Positions 14,637 to 17,842 of a stretch of DNA of 17,842 nt are shown here, piece by piece. This stretch comes from UMGS882 sp045598975 (lineage in GTDB: Bacteria; Bacillota; Clostridia; Oscillospirales; CAG-382). Every line of letters begins with the position of its first letter. The first letter of the stretch is position 1. The position numbers and the translations under genes are program-made. The stretch spans positions 1 to 17,842 of the forward strand of contig JAZRVE010000045.1 of assembly GCA_045598975.1 (NCBI GenBank), given 5' to 3'. Under the pieces are notes generated by a model. That model did not search any database. It was given only the letters and a program-made list of their open reading frames with translations, and had not been told where the DNA came from.

Positions 14637-17600
14637 ATGTCCACAAGAAAGAAACTCTCGATGGACGGCAACACCGCCGCGGCGCACGTCTCGTACGCTT
14701 TCACGGAAGTTGCCGCAATTTACCCCATCACCCCGTCCAGCGTTATGGCGGAACTGACCGACGCCTGGTCGGCTACCGACAAAAACGTCATGGGTGAACC
14801 CGCCCGCAACATTTTCGGTGAAAAGGTCAAAGTCATGGAAATGCAGTCTGAGGCCGGTGCCGCCGGTACCGTTCACGGCTCTCTTGCCGCCGGTGCCCTC
14901 ACCACCACCTACACCGCTTCCCAGGGTCTTCTCCTCATGATCCCGAACATGTACAAGATCGCCGGTGAGCTCCTTCCGAACGTTATCCACGTTTCGGCTC
15001 GCTGCGTCGCTTCCCACGCGCTCAACATCTTCGGCGACCACTCCGACGTCTATGCCTGCCGTCAGACCGGCTATGCTATGCTCGCCGAATCCAACCCGCA
15101 GGAAGTCATGGACCTCGGCGCTGTCGCACACCTCTCCACCATCAAGGGCAGAGTGCCGTTCATCAACTTCTTCGACGGCTTCCGCACCTCTCACGAGATC
15201 CAGAAGATCGAAGTCTGGGACTACAACGACCTCGCTGAAATGGTCGATATGGACGCCGTCAACGCTTTCCGCGGCCGCGCCCTCAACCCGGAAACCCCGA
15301 TCCTGCGCGGTTCCGCCGAAAACGGCGACATCTTCTTCCAGCACAGAGAAGCCGGCAACAAGTACTATGAAGCACTGCCCGCTATCGTGGAAGACTACAT
15401 GAACAAGGTCAACGCCAAGATCGGCACCGACTACAAGCTCTTCAACTACTACGGCGCACCCGACGCCGAGCGCGTCATCGTCGCTATGGGCTCCATCTGC
15501 GACGTCGCCGAAGAAGTTATCGACTATCTCCTTGCACAGGGCGAAAAGGTCGGTCTCGTCAAAGTCCGTCTCTACCGTCCGTTTGTTGCGGAAAAGCTCT
15601 CCGAAGCTCTTCCCAAGACCGTCAAGAAGATCGCTGTCCTCGACCGCACCAAGGAACCCGGCTCGCTCGGCGAACCGCTTTACCTCGACGTTGTCGCCGC
15701 TCTCGCTGTGACCGGACGCTCCGACATCAAGGTCGTCGGCGGCCGCTACGGCCTCGGCTCCAAGGACACGCCTCCGGCTTCCGTCTTTGCTACCTTCGAA
15801 AACCTCAAAGCCGCTTCCCCCAAGGCTAACTTCACCATCGGCATCGTCGATGACGTGACGCATCACTCCCTTGAAGAGAAGCCCGCTCCCGACACCGCCC
15901 CCGCAGGCACCATCAGCTGCAAGTTCTGGGGGCTCGGCGGCGACGGTACCGTCGGTGCCAACAAGAACTCCATCAAGATCATCGGCGACCACACCGACAA
16001 GTTCATTCAGGCGTACTTCCAGTACGACTCCAAGAAGACCGGCGGCGTCACCATCTCGCATCTGCGTTTCGGCGACAAGCCCATCAAATCTTCCTACTAC
16101 ATCACCAAGGCTGACTTCGTTGCCTGCCACAACCCGTCCTACATCCTCAAGGACTACAAGATCGTCAACGACGTCAAGCCCGGCGGCAAGTTCTTACTCA
16201 ACTGCCAGTGGACGCCCGAGGAAGTGGAAACTCACCTCCCTGCCCGCGTCAAGAAGTACATCGCCGAGAACAACATCGAATTCTACACCGTCAACGCCAT
16301 CGACAAGGCAAGAGAGATCGGTATGGGCAAGCGCACCAACACCATCCTGCAATCCGCCTTCTTCGCTCTCGCCAACATCATGCCCATCGCGGAAGCCGTT
16401 GACTACATGAAGTACATGGCGAAGAAGTCCTACCTCAAAAAGGGCGAAGCCGTTGTCGAAATGAACTACAAGGCGATCGACGCCGGCGTGGAAGCACTCG
16501 TCAAGATCGACGTACCGGCTTCCTGGAAGACCATCGACGTTCCCGCCGACAACAAGGTCATCGAAGGCAAGCGTCCGGAGCTCGTCAAGTTCGTCAAGGA
16601 CGTCGTCATGCCGGTCGCCGCTATGCAGGGCGATTCTCTGCCGGTTTCCGCCTTTGCGGACTGCCCGGACGGTACCTATCCGCAGGGCGCTGCCGCTTAT
16701 GAAAAGAGAGGCGTTGCCGTTGACGTTCCCGAATGGGATCCCGAAAACTGCATCCAGTGTAACCAGTGTGCGTACGTCTGCCCGCATGCGACCATCCGTC
16801 CGTTCGTTCTGGACGCAGACGAGGCCGCAAAGGCACCCGCGCAGACCAAGTACACCGCCAAGATGATCGGCAAGGGCTGCGAGGGCTACAAGTTCACCAT
16901 GACCATCTCGCCGCTCGACTGTATGGGATGCGGCGTCTGCGTCGGCGTCTGCCCGACCAAGCCCGAAAAGAGAGCTCTCAAAATGGTTCCGCAGGAAACA
17001 CAGAGCGCCGAGCAGGAAGTCTTCGACTACTGCGTTGCCAACGTCACCAAGAAGGAAACGCCGTTCGCCGAAACCTCCATCAAGGGCAGCCAGTTCAACC
17101 AGCCGCTGCTTGAATTCTCCGGAAGCTGCGCAGGCTGCGCCGAGACCTCGTATGCACGCCTCATCACCCAGCTCTTCGGCGAAAGAATGTACATCTCCAA
17201 CGCGACCGGCTGTTCGTCCATCTGGGGCGGCTCCGCTCCGGCAACGCCGTACACCGTCAACCGCGACAGCGGCAGAGGTCCGGCTTGGGCTAACTCCCTG
17301 TTTGAAGACAACGCCGAGCACGGTCTCGGTATCGAGCTCGGTCAGAAAGCCATCCGCGAACGCCTCATCGGCAAGATCGAGGAAATGATGGCTTCCGACA
17401 AGTCCTCGGCTGAATTCAAGGCTGCTGCTCAGACCTACCTCGACACCAAGAACGACGGCAAGGCAAACGAAGGCGCTACCAAGGCTCTCATCGTCGAGCT
17501 CGAAAAGGCCGAAAAGGCCGGCTGCCCGACGGCAAAAGCCGTTCTCGCCGAAAAGCAGTACCTCTCCAAGAAGTCCATCTGGATCTTCGGCGGCGACGGT

Positions 17601-17842
17601 TGGGCATACGATATCGGCTTCGGCGGTCTTGACCACGTTATCGCTTCCGGCGAAGACGTCAACATCATGGTCTTCGATACCGAAGTTTACTCCAACACCG
17701 GCGGACAGGCATCCAAAGCCTCCAACATCGGTCAGGTCGCACAGTTTGCCGCAGGCGGCAATGCGATCGGCAAGAAGAACCTCGCCGAGATCGCCATGTC
17801 TTACGGCTACGTCTACGTCGCTCAGATCGCTATGGGCGCCGA
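14637..17842 (+). CDS. nifJ: Pyruvate:ferredoxin (flavodoxin) oxidoreductase, 3' end missing
   Basis: This enzyme oxidises pyruvate to acetyl-CoA and CO2 and passes electrons to ferredoxin, the main pyruvate-splitting reaction of anaerobic fermenters. The window holds 1068 codons of an expected total near 1170-1180; the frame is open at the right edge. Domain order is that of the single-chain homodimeric enzyme: pyruvate-binding N-terminus with YPITPSS (29-35), the transketolase-like C region, the gamma-like domain (WGLGGDGTVGANKNSIKIIG), then two 4Fe-4S motifs CIQCNQCAYVCP (705-716) and CMGCGVCVGVCP (762-773). The thiamine-diphosphate domain follows, with cluster cysteines C831, C834 and C859, GDGWAYD (986-992) and YSNTGGQASKAS. 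The fourth proximal-cluster cysteine, expected further on, lies beyond the window. The start is supported by AGGAGG (14623-14628) with 8-base spacing. Confidence 0.97.
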   Translation, partial: MSTRKKLSMDGNTAAAHVSYAFTEVAAIYPITPSSVMAELTDAWSATDKNVMGEPARNIFGEKVKVMEMQSEAGAAGTVHGSLAAGALTTTYTASQGLLLMIPNMYKIAGELLPNVIHVSARCVASHALNIFGDHSDVYACRQTGYAMLAESNPQEVMDLGAVAHLSTIKGRVPFINFFDGFRTSHEIQKIEVWDYNDLAEMVDMDAVNAFRGRALNPETPILRGSAENGDIFFQHREAGNKYYEALPAIVEDYMNKVNAKIGTDYKLFNYYGAPDAERVIVAMGSICDVAEEVIDYLLAQGEKVGLVKVRLYRPFVAEKLSEALPKTVKKIAVLDRTKEPGSLGEPLYLDVVAALAVTGRSDIKVVGGRYGLGSKDTPPASVFATFENLKAASPKANFTIGIVDDVTHHSLEEKPAPDTAPAGTISCKFWGLGGDGTVGANKNSIKIIGDHTDKFIQAYFQYDSKKTGGVTISHLRFGDKPIKSSYYITKADFVACHNPSYILKDYKIVNDVKPGGKFLLNCQWTPEEVETHLPARVKKYIAENNIEFYTVNAIDKAREIGMGKRTNTILQSAFFALANIMPIAEAVDYMKYMAKKSYLKKGEAVVEMNYKAIDAGVEALVKIDVPASWKTIDVPADNKVIEGKRPELVKFVKDVVMPVAAMQGDSLPVSAFADCPDGTYPQGAAAYEKRGVAVDVPEWDPENCIQCNQCAYVCPHATIRPFVLDADEAAKAPAQTKYTAKMIGKGCEGYKFTMTISPLDCMGCGVCVGVCPTKPEKRALKMVPQETQSAEQEVFDYCVANVTKKETPFAETSIKGSQFNQPLLEFSGSCAGCAETSYARLITQLFGERMYISNATGCSSIWGGSAPATPYTVNRDSGRGPAWANSLFEDNAEHGLGIELGQKAIRERLIGKIEEMMASDKSSAEFKAAAQTYLDTKNDGKANEGATKALIVELEKAEKAGCPTAKAVLAEKQYLSKKSIWIFGGDGWAYDIGFGGLDHVIASGEDVNIMVFDTEVYSNTGGQASKASNIGQVAQFAAGGNAIGKKNLAEIAMSYGYVYVAQIAMGA

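Noticed and set aside
14547..17636. Two long minus-strand reading frames opposite nifJ (14547-16130 and 16194-17636)
   Set aside because: Both are mirror frames of a highly biased gene, and one crosses the nifJ promoter. The plus-strand protein is unmistakable.

Overview
The window looks like chromosomal DNA of an anaerobic, endospore-forming member of the Clostridia, most likely near the Oscillospirales/Ruminococcaceae. The evidence is a type III glutamine synthetase, a pyruvate:ferredoxin oxidoreductase, SpoIVA, and dockerin and cohesin-like secreted proteins, with fairly GC-rich codon usage and sigma-A promoters of Gram-positive type. The lineage is inferred from gene content only.

Layout. 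Bases 1-50 are the 3' end of a gene that is probably murC, closed by a terminator at 71-99. Bases 51-844 hold no convincing gene. They contain GC-rich hairpins, a small T/A-rich tandem array, and two diverged copies (A, 244-531; B, 554-822) of one structured repeat facing each other. Their hairpins sit at matching places but are built from different bases. A sigma-A promoter abutting copy B drives glnN (923-3010). A second promoter, with a 12-bp palindrome between its -35 and -10 boxes, leads into a complete branched-chain amino acid type ABC importer, livJHMGF (3141-8005). A stem-loop separates the binding-protein gene from the permease genes, and a strong terminator ends the operon.

On the minus strand lie spoIVA (8053-9531), with a sigma-E-like promoter, and an AI-2E family membrane protein gene (9682-10875). 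The latter has a perfect consensus promoter almost on top of its first plausible ATG. A divergent promoter then opens a run of three plus-strand genes for exported proteins (11087-14460). The first has a cohesin-like and a copper-amine-oxidase-N-like domain, the second carries a two-repeat dockerin, and the third has a cohesin-like domain plus an unrecognised C-terminal domain. A strong terminator closes the run. The window ends inside nifJ (14637 onward), which has its own promoter.

How the genes fit together: glnN and liv serve nitrogen assimilation and amino acid uptake, nifJ serves fermentative carbon flow, and spoIVA serves spore coat assembly. The exported trio is a candidate surface or extracellular assembly. 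The two least-explained items are the facing structured repeats at 244-822 and the exported cohesin-like/dockerin trio.
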